Of a stretch of 64,000 nt of DNA, positions 16,631 through 24,532 are shown piece after piece. The translations under genes were made by a program, and so were the position numbers. The notes beneath the pieces were generated by a model that did no database searches, had not been told where the DNA came from, and saw nothing but the letters and a program-made list of their open reading frames with translations. Position 1 is the stretch's first letter. Each line of letters opens with the position of its first letter. The DNA is from Paracoccaceae bacterium (GTDB taxonomy: Bacteria > Pseudomonadota > Alphaproteobacteria > Rhodobacterales > Rhodobacteraceae), in assembly GCA_030148005.1 (NCBI GenBank), contig JASBUI010000018.1:102391-166390 (forward strand), given 5' to 3'.

Positions 16631-17590
16631 TTAGACCGGATCAAGCCAATGGTTTTCCGGCCCGATCGGCACGATGCGGTGCGGGTTAACGCTTTGGTGG
16701 CTATAGTAATAGTGACGCGCGATGTGATCGAACCGAACGGTTTCGGCGACGCCCGGCCATTGGTACAACCCGCGTGCATAACGCCACAAACTGGGGTAGT
16801 CGACGATGCGCTTGCGGTTGCACTTAAAATGCGTGTGATAGACCAGATCAAAACGTGCAAGCGTCGGAAAAAAGCGCCAGTCGGCCTCTGTCACGACGTC
16901 CCCTGCCAGATAGGGCTGATTGGTCAGCCGCTCTTCTGCCCAGTCGAGCGTTTCAAAAACCTCATTCACCGCGCGATCATAGGCGCCCTGGCTTCGGGCA
17001 AACCCGGCCCGGTAGACGCCGTTGTTGAAACCGTCATAGATGCGCAGGTTCGCCGCTTCGATTTCGTCGCGAAGCCGGGTCGGCCAAAAGTCCTCTGTGT
17101 TGCCGGTGATCTTGTCGAAGGCCGAATTGAACATGCGGATGATTTCAGAGGATTCGTTCGACACGATCGTCTCGCGCTTCTTGTCCCAAAGAACCGGGAC
17201 CGTGACGCGCCCGCTGATCGCAGGGTCCGCTTTGACATAGATGTCGCGCATGAAGCGAGAGCCATAAAGCCTGTCGCCCGTCGCGCCGTCAAAGTCGGCG
17301 GCAAAGGTCCAGCCTTCGCCAAGCCCGTCGGGATGCACGACCGAGATACCGATATGATCCTCAAGCCCCTTCAGCGCGCGGAAGATCAGCGTGCGATGGG
17401 CCCATGGGCAGGCGTAAGAGACATAAAGATGATAGCGCCCGCTTTCAGCGGCAAAGCCGCCATCGCCGGTTGGCCCCGGCGCGCCGTCCGGTGTGATCCA
17501 GTTGTGAAAGGCCGTGCCAGAGCGGCGAAACTCACCATCCTTGGCCGCCGGTCGATCCTCGCCCCAAACCCCGTTGAATAGCTCGCCCAT
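16631..17590 (-). CDS. Glutathionyl-hydroquinone reductase / omega-like glutathione S-transferase
   Basis: The 319-residue protein belongs to the Xi-class (YqjG/PcpF) glutathione transferases, which reduce glutathionyl-hydroquinones using a catalytic cysteine. The active-site motif is YACPWAHRTL with Cys61. Further family blocks are VPVLWDKKRETIVSNESSEIIRMFN and a C-terminal all-helical domain. It is cytoplasmic and single-copy here. It is divergent from cbiX across a 417-bp gap. The substrate in this organism is not known; quinone detoxification is the usual role. Confidence 0.93.
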   Translation of the reverse strand: MGELFNGVWGEDRPAAKDGEFRRSGTAFHNWITPDGAPGPTGDGGFAAESGRYHLYVSYACPWAHRTLIFRALKGLEDHIGISVVHPDGLGEGWTFAADFDGATGDRLYGSRFMRDIYVKADPAISGRVTVPVLWDKKRETIVSNESSEIIRMFNSAFDKITGNTEDFWPTRLRDEIEAANLRIYDGFNNGVYRAGFARSQGAYDRAVNEVFETLDWAEERLTNQPYLAGDVVTEADWRFFPTLARFDLVYHTHFKCNRKRIVDYPSLWRYARGLYQWPGVAETVRFDHIARHYYYSHQSVNPHRIVPIGPENHWLDPV

Positions 17591-17890
17591 GTCGCACCTC
17601 TCACGTTTTTAGAACTCTACCTTCAGCTAGCCTTTCGCGCGCCCGCTTCAAAGGCCGCCCTGCGCAGAGGGCCCGTGCGCTGGGGCACAACGCCCGGCCC
17701 GCCGTGCGCGAAAACGGGCGGGGCATGGGCTTGCCGCCGGGGAATTTGCCGCGGCGCGCGATCGTCGTTGCGATGCGCCCCTTAGCACCCTATAAAACCC
17801 GCTGACGAAGCCCAAGAGGCCGGAGAGATGTGCAGCCAAGGTCGACCCACTCAGGGGACTGGAAATTGCGTCGTCAGGTGCAACACGCGC
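17591..17890. other. Gene-free leader region upstream of cbiX operon
   Basis: This is the first part of the 417-bp gap between the divergent GST and cbiX genes. GC-rich inverted stretches lie at about 17650-17760 (for example CCGCC/GGGCGG around 17700-17720). I looked for a B12 box and the GCCACTG block of a cobalamin riboswitch and did not find them. The region is long enough for an unrecognised RNA aptamer ahead of the SD-sequestering hairpin at 17891-17926. Confidence 0.5.
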
Positions 17891-17926
17891 CTTTTCCTTC
17901 TTCTCGTGGCCAAGCAGAAGGAAAAG
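17891..17926 (+). promoter_or_regulatory. SD-sequestering hairpin in the cbiX leader
   Basis: CTTTTCCTTCT (17891-17901) and AGAAGGAAAAG (17916-17926) form a perfect 11-bp stem with a 14-nt loop. The right arm is the ribosome-binding site of the small ORF that begins at 17931 and runs into cbiX. Such a stem is the classical expression platform of translational control, and would need an upstream competing structure or a bound factor to open. Confidence 0.65.
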
Positions 17927-17930
17927 CACG

Positions 17931-18008
17931 ATGAAAGACGCCGGCACGTTCCATTTCACTAGTACCTGTTCGGACCGGATCATTTCCGGCAAGCGCGGGG
18001 TCTGCTGA
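17931..18008 (+). CDS. Possible 25-codon leader peptide upstream of cbiX
   Basis: A short ORF starts with ATG 5 nt after AGAAGGAAAAG, one of the strongest ribosome-binding sites in the window, and its TGA overlaps the cbiX ATG (TGATG at 18006-18010). The peptide begins MKDAGTFHF and ends GKRGVC, with two Cys and one His. Its SD is buried in a perfect hairpin. The arrangement suggests that translation of this ORF controls entry of ribosomes into cbiX. No homologue is known to me, so it may also be a non-coding leader. Confidence 0.5.
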   Translation: MKDAGTFHFTSTCSDRIISGKRGVC

Positions 18009-19111
18009 TGTCGAAAATCGGGGTAATGATCTGTGGCCACGGCTCGCGCAGCCAGGCCGCCGTTGATGAGTTTTCAGTGCTTGCCAAGAAGCTGCCGGGC
18101 TATCTGCCTGCCGACTGGGAAATGGAATACGGCTATCTTGAGTTCGCCAATCCGGTGATCCGTGACGGCCTTGATACGCTGCGCGAAAAAGGCTGCGACA
18201 GGATCCTTGCGGTTCCCGGCATGCTTTTTGCAGCCATGCATTCGAAAAATGACATCCCCACGGTTCTGAACACCTATGCCGCCAAACACGGCATCGAAGT
18301 TTCCTACGGGCGCGAACTTGGCGTCGACCCCAAGATGATTGCCGCCGCGGGTGCAAGAATTGCCGAAGCCGTCGAAAAGGCCGATGCAGAAACCGGCCCG
18401 GTCCCCTTGCACGAAACCTGCCTTGTCGTCATCGGGCGCGGCGCCTCTGATCCGGACGCCAACGGCAACGTCGCCAAGATCGCGCGCATGCTTCAGGAAG
18501 GCATGGGGTTTGGCTGGTGCGAAGTTGGTTATTCGGGCGTTACATTCCCGCTTGTCGAACCCTGCCTGAACCACGCCGCCAAGCTTGGCTACAAGCGCAT
18601 CATCGTCTTCCCCTACTTCCTCTTCACGGGCATTCTGATCGACCGCATCTATGGCTTTACCGATCAGGTCGCCGCCGCGCACCCGGACATCGATTTCGTC
18701 AAGGCGGGCTATCTCAACGATCATGACGATGTCCTTCGCACCTTTGCCGAACGGATCACCGAACAGTTCGGTGAGATCCCGCCGCCCAACTGCGCCATGT
18801 GCAAGTACAGAACCCAGGTTCTGGGTTTTGAGGCCGAGGTTGGCGCTGTTCAGGAAAGCCATCACCACCACGTCGAAGGTCAGGGCGCCTCTGCCCCGGG
18901 ATCGAACGTCGCAGACTGCCAGCTTTGCGACAGCTTCTGCACCGGCCTTTGCCGACTGGAGACGCAAGACCACCACCACCATCACCACCACCATGGCGAT
19001 GACCACGGTCACGATCACAGCCACGACCATGATCATGATCATCACCATCCCGTCTATCCGCACGCCGATCACCCACATGGTCCCCAAAGCGCCCGCAAAA
19101 CGCGAAGCTGA
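18008..19111 (+). CDS. cbiX: Sirohydrochlorin cobaltochelatase CbiX (long, His-rich form)
   Basis: CbiX inserts Co2+ into sirohydrochlorin, the early cobalt insertion step. The 367-residue long form has two chelatase halves, the first with the metal-binding GHGSRSQAAVDEF and the second with VVIGRGASDPDANGNV. Its C-terminal extension carries NCAMCKYR and DCQLCDSFCTGLC, then a tail with more than 20 histidines (HHHHHHHH, DHDHDHHH). This resembles the Bacillus megaterium CbiX(L), which has a [4Fe-4S] cluster and a His-rich tail. It is the first gene of the ring operon and is coupled by TGATG to a small upstream ORF. Early cobalt insertion alongside CobN is unusual but known in Rhodobacterales. 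Confidence 0.92.
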   Translation: MSKIGVMICGHGSRSQAAVDEFSVLAKKLPGYLPADWEMEYGYLEFANPVIRDGLDTLREKGCDRILAVPGMLFAAMHSKNDIPTVLNTYAAKHGIEVSYGRELGVDPKMIAAAGARIAEAVEKADAETGPVPLHETCLVVIGRGASDPDANGNVAKIARMLQEGMGFGWCEVGYSGVTFPLVEPCLNHAAKLGYKRIIVFPYFLFTGILIDRIYGFTDQVAAAHPDIDFVKAGYLNDHDDVLRTFAERITEQFGEIPPPNCAMCKYRTQVLGFEAEVGAVQESHHHHVEGQGASAPGSNVADCQLCDSFCTGLCRLETQDHHHHHHHHGDDHGHDHSHDHDHDHHHPVYPHADHPHGPQSARKTRS

Positions 19112-19144
19112 CCTTCTTTGTGGTCAAATATCCTCGCCGAAGGC
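19112..19144 (+). repeat. Intergenic element, copy B
   Basis: This element fills most of the 67-nt gap between cbiX and cobH. Read along the operon it begins CCTTCTTTG, contains AAATA and ends CTCGCCGAAGGC. It matches copy A (6226-6259, minus strand) over its whole length, with the same orientation relative to the flanking genes and with further similarity (nCCCCGCC) just downstream. The role is unknown. Confidence 0.6.
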
Positions 19145-19178
19145 ATCCCCGCCCTCTGGCCAGCCTGAAAGGTCCAAG

Positions 19179-19820
19179 TTGCGCCCCTACGAAAAGAACC
19201 CAAGCGCGATCTACGCCGCCAGCTTTGCGACCGTGCGCCGCGAGGCGCGGCTGGGCCGTTTTCCAATGGGAATGGACGCGCTTGCGATACGCGTGATCCA
19301 TGCCTGCGGTATGGTCGAAATTGCCGATCGTCTGGCGTTTTCGGATGACGCCTATGCGGCAGGGGCGCGCGCGCTTGCGGGCGGCGCGCCAATTCTCTGT
19401 GACTGTGAAATGGTCGGCGCCGGAATAATCCGCCGCAACCTGCCCGCGGGCAATTCGGTTGTCGTAACCCTGAACGACCCATCCGTCCCGGATCTGGCAA
19501 AATCGCTCGGCACAACCCGCTCGGCGGCGGCGGTCGATCTTTGGAAGCCTCAGATCGAAGGGGCGGTCGTTGCCATCGGCAATGCGCCAACGGCACTCTT
19601 CCATCTTCTGGAACGGCTTGATCAGGGATGGCCGAAACCAGCTGTCATTCTTGGCTTTCCGGTCGGTTTCGTCGGCGCGGCCGAATCCAAGGCAGAACTG
19701 GCAGAGCGCCCGCGCGGCTGTGACTTTATCGCCCTTCGAGGCCGCCGCGGCGGCTCTGCCATAGCCTCGGCCGCTGTGAACGCACTTGCCGCCGGCCTGC
19801 CCGAAGAGGTGGTGCAATGA
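19179..19820 (+). CDS. cobH: Precorrin-8X methylmutase (CobH/CbiC)
   Basis: CobH moves the methyl group from C-11 to C-12, converting precorrin-8x to hydrogenobyrinic acid. The 213-residue product has the typical length and the catalytic His in RVIHACGMVE. Other family blocks are PILCDCEMVGAGI and AIGNAPTALF. The long open frame would extend far into cbiX, but homologous N-termini (YEKNPxAIYxxSF) and an AAAGG site 6 nt upstream support the TTG at 19179 as start. It is followed by cobL after 45 nt. Confidence 0.93.
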   Translation: MRPYEKNPSAIYAASFATVRREARLGRFPMGMDALAIRVIHACGMVEIADRLAFSDDAYAAGARALAGGAPILCDCEMVGAGIIRRNLPAGNSVVVTLNDPSVPDLAKSLGTTRSAAAVDLWKPQIEGAVVAIGNAPTALFHLLERLDQGWPKPAVILGFPVGFVGAAESKAELAERPRGCDFIALRGRRGGSAIASAAVNALAAGLPEEVVQ

Positions 19821-19865
19821 CCCCAAAACGCGCAAGCGCACTTTTGCACGGAAAGGTTTGCGGCA

Positions 19866-21068
19866 ATGGCTGAACCCTGGCTTCATATCGTTGGTATCGG
19901 CGAAGACGGGTTGGCGGGGCTTTTGCCTGCCGCTCGCGCGGTTGTCGAAAGCGCCGAGGTGATCATCGGCGGTGATCGCCACCATCAGCTTTCCAGCAGC
20001 GTAAGCGCCGAACGCCTTGCATGGCCATCGCCATTTGATGCGCTGATCGATCAGTTGCAGGGCCTAAAGGGCAGGCGTGTCGTGGTTCTGGCAACGGGCG
20101 ATCCGCTTTGGTATTCGGTCGGCGCGCGCATCGGCCGCGCGATCGACCCTGCCGAGATTGTCTATCACCCCCAGCTTTCCGCCTTCCAACTTGCCGCCGC
20201 CCGCATGGGCTGGAGCCTTGCCGACGTCGAAACGCTGACGGTCCATGGCCGCCCGGTCGAGCAGATGATCGCCTTTATCCAGCCGTTTCAACGCCTGCTG
20301 ATCCTGACCACGGGCGCCGAAACCCCCGGCCAGATCGCACGGTTTCTAACCCAGCGCGGCTTTGGCCAAAGCCGGATCACCGTGCTTGCGGCCATGGGCG
20401 GCAAAGAGGAAGAGCGCTTTGACGGGGTCGCCGAAAGCTGGTCCCACAAGGTGCCTGCATTCAACACGCTGGCCATCGACTGTGTTGCCGAAAAGGATGC
20501 CGCCCTTTTGCCGCGTGTTCCGGGTCTTGCCGACGATCTGTTTCAGCACGACGGCACGATGACCAAGCAAGAGGTCCGCGCGGCAACGCTTGCCAAGCTG
20601 ATGCCGATGCGCGGCGCGCTTTTGTGGGATATCGGAACCGGCTGCGGCTCTGTCGCCATCGAATGGATGCGCGCCGCACGCTATGCCCGCGCCATCGGGA
20701 TCGAACCGCGCGCCGACCGCCGCACCATGGCCGCCGCCAATGCGCTGGCCCTTGGCGCCCCCAAGCTTGAACTGATCGAGGGCACGGCGCCTGCCGCGCT
20801 GAACGGTCTGCCGCCCCCGGACGCCATTTTCATCGGCGGGGGCCTCAGCGACGAGGTGTTCGAAGCGGCTTGGTCCGCCCTTCGCCCGCTTGGGCGGCTC
20901 GTCGCCAACGCCGTGACCCTAGAAAGTGAGGCGGGGCTTATCCGCCTTGCCAACGCCCATGGCGGCCAATTGGTCAAACTGCAGGTAAGCCGGGCCGAAC
21001 CCATCGGTTCGATGACCGGCTGGCGGCCCCTGATGCCCGTCACCCAGTGGAGCCTGGTAAAGAGATGA
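19866..21068 (+). CDS. cobL: Precorrin-6Y C5,15-methyltransferase, decarboxylating (CobL)
   Basis: CobL methylates C-5 and C-15 of precorrin-6B and decarboxylates the C-12 acetate. The 400-residue protein is a fusion of the CbiE-type tetrapyrrole methylase (residues 1 to about 200; VVVLATGDPLWYSVGARI) and the CbiT-type Rossmann methyltransferase (about 210-390; LLWDIGTGCGSVAIEWMRAA, DAIFIGGGLSD). Its stop overlaps the cobI start by 4 nt. The length is normal for CobL. Confidence 0.96.
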   Translation: MAEPWLHIVGIGEDGLAGLLPAARAVVESAEVIIGGDRHHQLSSSVSAERLAWPSPFDALIDQLQGLKGRRVVVLATGDPLWYSVGARIGRAIDPAEIVYHPQLSAFQLAAARMGWSLADVETLTVHGRPVEQMIAFIQPFQRLLILTTGAETPGQIARFLTQRGFGQSRITVLAAMGGKEEERFDGVAESWSHKVPAFNTLAIDCVAEKDAALLPRVPGLADDLFQHDGTMTKQEVRAATLAKLMPMRGALLWDIGTGCGSVAIEWMRAARYARAIGIEPRADRRTMAAANALALGAPKLELIEGTAPAALNGLPPPDAIFIGGGLSDEVFEAAWSALRPLGRLVANAVTLESEAGLIRLANAHGGQLVKLQVSRAEPIGSMTGWRPLMPVTQWSLVKR

Positions 21069-21766
21069 CGGGCAAGCTCTATGGTGTCGGCCTTGGTCCG
21101 GGCGATCCCGAACTTTTGACGCTCAAGGCGCACCGGTTGATTTCATCGGCCAGTGTCGTGGCCTTCCCCGCCCTTGAAGGCGGCCAAAGCTTTGCCCGTT
21201 CGATCGCAGCAGGCGCCATTGCGCCGGGCACCCGCGAAATTCCGATCGAGATCCCGATGACGACCGAACGCGCCCCGGCGCAAGCCGCCTATGACCGCGC
21301 CGCCGAAAGCATTGCAACGGCTTTGCAGTCCGGGCAGGACGTGGTCACGCTATGCGAGGGTGATCCGTTCTTTTACGGCTCTTTCATGTATCTCTTCGCG
21401 CGCCTTTCGGCCCGGTTCGAGGTTGAGGTCGTGCCCGGCGTCACTTCTTTGACGGCCTGCGCTGCCCGCGCCGCGATGCCGCTGGCGGCGCGAAACGAAA
21501 GGGTCACGATCCTTCCCGGCCCCCTGCCGGAAGAAGAGTTGAAAAGCCGGATTGAAGGCGCCGAAAGCGTCGCGATCATGAAGGTTGGCAGGCACCTGTC
21601 CAAGATACGCGGCGTCATAGAGACCTTGGGCCTTGCCGATCAGGCCGTCTATGTCGAACGCGCAACCCTGCCGCAGGAACGTGTCCTGCCGCTGGCCGAG
21701 GCGCCCGTCGAAGCGCCGTATTTCTCAATGGTTCTCTTGACAAAAGGAGCCGACCCTTGGCTTTGA
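21065..21766 (+). CDS. cobI: Precorrin-2 C20-methyltransferase (CobI)
   Basis: CobI uses SAM to methylate C-20 of precorrin-2, the committed step of the corrin pathway. The 233-residue tetrapyrrole methylase has the N-terminal GVGLGPGDPELLTLKA, the GDPFFYGSFMYLF loop and VVPGVTSLTACAA. I chose the ATG at 21065, which overlaps the cobL stop as ATGA, rather than an in-frame codon 18 nt upstream inside cobL. The end overlaps the next gene by 10 nt. Confidence 0.96.
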   Translation: MTGKLYGVGLGPGDPELLTLKAHRLISSASVVAFPALEGGQSFARSIAAGAIAPGTREIPIEIPMTTERAPAQAAYDRAAESIATALQSGQDVVTLCEGDPFFYGSFMYLFARLSARFEVEVVPGVTSLTACAARAAMPLAARNERVTILPGPLPEEELKSRIEGAESVAIMKVGRHLSKIRGVIETLGLADQAVYVERATLPQERVLPLAEAPVEAPYFSMVLLTKGADPWL

Positions 21767-23571
21767 AACCCGTGGTTCTGGCGCTGTCGCGCTCTGGCGA
21801 GGAAACCGCCCATGCAGTTGCGCGCGCTGTCGGCGCTCAGGTGCATGGCCGCGAAGGCCGCGTTGATCGCGCCGACGCATTCTTTTCCGACGCGATCGAA
21901 CATATGCGCACCCTTTTTCTGGCAGGCAGGCCCGTGATCGGCGTCTGCGCTGCGGGTATCCTGATCCGCGCCGTGGCCCCGCATCTGGCCGACAAGCGCA
22001 GCGAGCCGCCGGTGATTTCTGTCTCGGACGATGGCTCTGTCGTGGTGCCGCTTCTGGGCGGGCATCGGGGCGCAAATCGCCTTGCCCATGAAGTATCAGA
22101 GGTGCTTGGCGCGACTGCGGCAATAACTACAGCCGGCGATGTCGCGCTTGGCGTGGCCCTTGATGATCCGCCAGAGGGCTGGACCTTGGGCACGCCCGAG
22201 CTTGCCAAAAAGGCCATGGCCGATCTTTTGTCGGGCGAGGGCGCCTGTTTGACGGGCGAGGCGGCGGATGAGGCGCATTGGTTGAAGGATCTTCCGGCTG
22301 GAGACACCAAAATCGCCGTAACGCTGGCCCCGCCCCAAGAGGCGGCGCTGACGTTTCACCCCCAGCGCGTGACGCTGGGCGTTGGCTGTGCGCGCAATTG
22401 CCCGCCGGATGAACTTGCTGATCTGGTCGAGGGCCTTTTGTCCAAGGCCGGAATTGCGAAGGGCGCTCTTAAAGGCATCTTCACGCTGGATCTCAAAGCG
22501 GATGAACCGGCTGTTCTGGAACTTGCGCGCCGCCTTGGCGTTCCGTTGCGCCTTTTCTCGGCGCCCCAGCTTGAGGCGGAAACGCCGCGCCTTGCCAACC
22601 CGTCGCAGGTTGTTTTTGCCGAGGTCGGCTGTCACGGCGTCAGCGAGGCGGCGGCGCTTGCAGCGGCGGGCGCAAGCGGCCGGTTGGAGCATCCCAAGGT
22701 CAAGACCGAAATGGCGACCGCCGCCCTTGCCATCGCGCCAGAGCCGATCCTTGAACTTCGCGGCCGCCCGCGCGGGCGCCTGTCGCTCGTGGGTATCGGC
22801 CCCGGGCAGGCAAGCTGGCGCACACCCGAGGTGTCCCGCCTTGTCTCAGAGGCCGAAGAACTGGTCGGCTATGGCCTATACATCGATCTTCTGGGTCCAT
22901 TGGCGACCGGCAAAAAGCGCAGTGACTTTCCCCTTGGCGGCGAAGAGGACCGGTGCCGCTATGCGCTGGAACAGGCCGGCATGGGCAAGGACGTGGCATT
23001 GGTCTGTTCGGGCGATGCAGGTATCTATGCGATGGGCGCGCTGGTCTTTGAACTTCTTGACCGCAGCCCCGAAGAACATGGCGTCAGCGATGCCGCCCGC
23101 CGGGTTGAGGTGATATCCTCTCCCGGAGTTTCGGCGCTGCAAGGGGCTGCCGCGCGCGCTGGCGCCCCGCTGGGTCATGATTTCTGTGCGATATCTCTGT
23201 CCGATCTGCTGACCCCGCGCGAGGATATCGTCAAACGCCTGCATGCCGCGGCTGAGGGCGACTTTGTGATCGCCTTTTACAATCCGGTGTCCAAACGGCG
23301 CCGGACCCTTCTGGCAGAGGCGCGCGATATCCTTCTGCAACATCGCCCGGCCGATACGCCCGTGATGCTTGCCTCAAACCTTGGGCGCCCGACCGAAAAC
23401 CTGCGGTACCGCCGCCTGAGCGAATTGCAGGTCGATGAGGTGGATATGCTGACCGTGGTTCTGGTGGGCTCATCAAACTCGCGGCTGGCCATGCTTGGCG
23501 AGGGGCCGCGCATGTTCACGCCGCGCGGCTATGCCCGGCGCATAGATGGCGATCTTAGCAATGTCGGATAG
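21757..23571 (+). CDS. cobJ: CbiG-CobJ fusion: cobalt-precorrin-5A hydrolase / precorrin-3B C17-methyltransferase
   Basis: This 604-residue protein joins two enzymes. Residues 1 to about 120 are the CbiG N-terminal and central domain (GVCAAGILIRAVAPHL, VPLLGGHRGANRLA). Residues about 195-335 are the CobE/CbiG C-terminal domain (TLGVGCARNCPPDEL, HPKVKTEMATAALA). Residues about 345-590 are a CobJ/CbiH methylase (LSLVGIGPGQASWRTPE, CSGDAGIYAMGALVFE). CobJ methylates C-17 with ring contraction. The start is TTG at 21757, with AAAGGAG 8-9 nt upstream and a 10-nt overlap with cobI; no ATG fits. A complete CbiG is a mark of the anaerobic (cobalt-first) pathway, matching CbiX upstream. Confidence 0.94.
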   Translation: MALKPVVLALSRSGEETAHAVARAVGAQVHGREGRVDRADAFFSDAIEHMRTLFLAGRPVIGVCAAGILIRAVAPHLADKRSEPPVISVSDDGSVVVPLLGGHRGANRLAHEVSEVLGATAAITTAGDVALGVALDDPPEGWTLGTPELAKKAMADLLSGEGACLTGEAADEAHWLKDLPAGDTKIAVTLAPPQEAALTFHPQRVTLGVGCARNCPPDELADLVEGLLSKAGIAKGALKGIFTLDLKADEPAVLELARRLGVPLRLFSAPQLEAETPRLANPSQVVFAEVGCHGVSEAAALAAAGASGRLEHPKVKTEMATAALAIAPEPILELRGRPRGRLSLVGIGPGQASWRTPEVSRLVSEAEELVGYGLYIDLLGPLATGKKRSDFPLGGEEDRCRYALEQAGMGKDVALVCSGDAGIYAMGALVFELLDRSPEEHGVSDAARRVEVISSPGVSALQGAAARAGAPLGHDFCAISLSDLLTPREDIVKRLHAAAEGDFVIAFYNPVSKRRRTLLAEARDILLQHRPADTPVMLASNLGRPTENLRYRRLSELQVDEVDMLTVVLVGSSNSRLAMLGEGPRMFTPRGYARRIDGDLSNVG

Positions 23572-23662
23572 CCGCATGTGGATCGTGCAGACAGATACAG
23601 CCGGGGCGGCAGATTTCGCCCTGAACATTCCTACGACAAGTAAGAGCAGGGCGTTGCGATGA
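23561..23662 (+). CDS. Possible 33-codon ORF bridging cobJ and cobM
   Basis: A short ORF overlaps the end of the cbiG-cobJ gene by 11 nt and the ATG of cobM by 4 nt (ATGA), so it fills the 87-nt gap exactly. It starts MSDSRMWIVQTD and ends SKSRALR. No good ribosome-binding site precedes its ATG, though coupling from cobJ could serve. It may be a chance ORF; I know of no homologue. Confidence 0.25.
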   Translation: MSDSRMWIVQTDTAGAADFALNIPTTSKSRALR

Positions 23663-24429
23663 CAGTTTTCTTTGTGGGGGCAGGGCCGGGCGATCCTGAA
23701 CTTTTGACGCTGAAAGCCGCAAGGATCATAGCCGCCTGCCCGGTGTGCCTTTACGCCGGATCGCTGGTTCCGCCGGCAGTTGTCGAAGGCGCCCCCGAAG
23801 GCGCGCGCGTTCTGGACACTGCGCCGATGACGCTGGATGAAACCCACGCCGAAATTCTGGCCGCCCATGCCAAGGGGCAGGACGTGGCGCGCGTACACTC
23901 GGGCGATCCATCGCTATACGGCGCGATAGCCGAACAGATCCGGCGCCTGCGCGCTGATGGCATCGACTATCAGATCGTTCCGGGCGTGCCCGCCTATGTG
24001 GCCGCCGCCGCCGCGCTTGGACAAGAGCTTACGATCCCCGAGATCGCCCAGTCGATCATCCTGACGCGTGTTTCGATGAAATCGACCTCAATGCCCGAAG
24101 GCGAGACGCTGGAAAACTTTGCCCGCAGCGGCACGACCCTTGCAATTCACCTTGGCATCCGCGCCCTGCGAGAAATTGAGCGTGTGCTGGTGCCGTTCTA
24201 CGGACAGGACTGTCCGGTGGTTGTGGCCTACCGCGTGGGATGGCCGGATGAGCAGATGATACGCGGCACGCTTTCCGATATCCGCCTGAAGGTGCGTGAG
24301 GCCAAGATCACCCGAACCGCCTTGATTCTGGTTGGCCCGGCGCTGGCAGAAGCGCATGAGTTTGTTGACAGCGCGCTATACGACCCCACCAAATTCCACG
24401 TTCTGCGCACCGGGGTCGACAAGGACTAA
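23659..24429 (+). CDS. cobM: Precorrin-4 C11-methyltransferase (CobM)
   Basis: CobM methylates C-11 of precorrin-4 using SAM. The 256-residue product carries the tetrapyrrole-methylase motifs GAGPGDPELLTLKA at the N-terminus and VARVHSGDPSLYGAIAEQ in the middle. The CobM/CbiF-specific VPGVPAYVAAAAALGQELTIPE and QSIILTR blocks follow. A GAGCAGGG sequence lies upstream of the ATG. It is the last gene of the ring operon; no terminator is evident in the 103 bp that follow. Confidence 0.96.
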   Translation: MTVFFVGAGPGDPELLTLKAARIIAACPVCLYAGSLVPPAVVEGAPEGARVLDTAPMTLDETHAEILAAHAKGQDVARVHSGDPSLYGAIAEQIRRLRADGIDYQIVPGVPAYVAAAAALGQELTIPEIAQSIILTRVSMKSTSMPEGETLENFARSGTTLAIHLGIRALREIERVLVPFYGQDCPVVVAYRVGWPDEQMIRGTLSDIRLKVREAKITRTALILVGPALAEAHEFVDSALYDPTKFHVLRTGVDKD

Positions 24430-24532
24430 TTAGCAACAGCCCCGCCTTGGAAACAGAATGTCGTCAAAGCTTTACTTGACCGAAAGGAATGCTCTGGCAT
24501 CTTGGACGACGAGTTTTGGTGGGAAACGGAAG

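Noticed and set aside
17591..17890. Cobalamin riboswitch upstream of cbiX
   Set aside because: I searched for the B12 box, GCCACTG and GGGAAGGC blocks in the right order and did not find them; only weak look-alikes such as CCCACT were seen.
17829..17963. A 44-codon ORF starting MCSQGRP in the cbiX leader
   Set aside because: It runs through the hairpin in a different frame from the small ORF at 17931; the ribosome-binding site is too close to the ATG, and it ends before cbiX without coupling.
17648..18040. Minus-strand frame of 130 codons in the cbiX leader
   Set aside because: Low complexity and Arg/Ser-rich, overlapping the cbiX start; no RBS or family match.
18756..19985. Minus-strand frame of 409 codons over cbiX and cobH
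   Set aside because: Antisense to two genes with clear enzyme motifs; a GC-driven shadow of the His-rich region.
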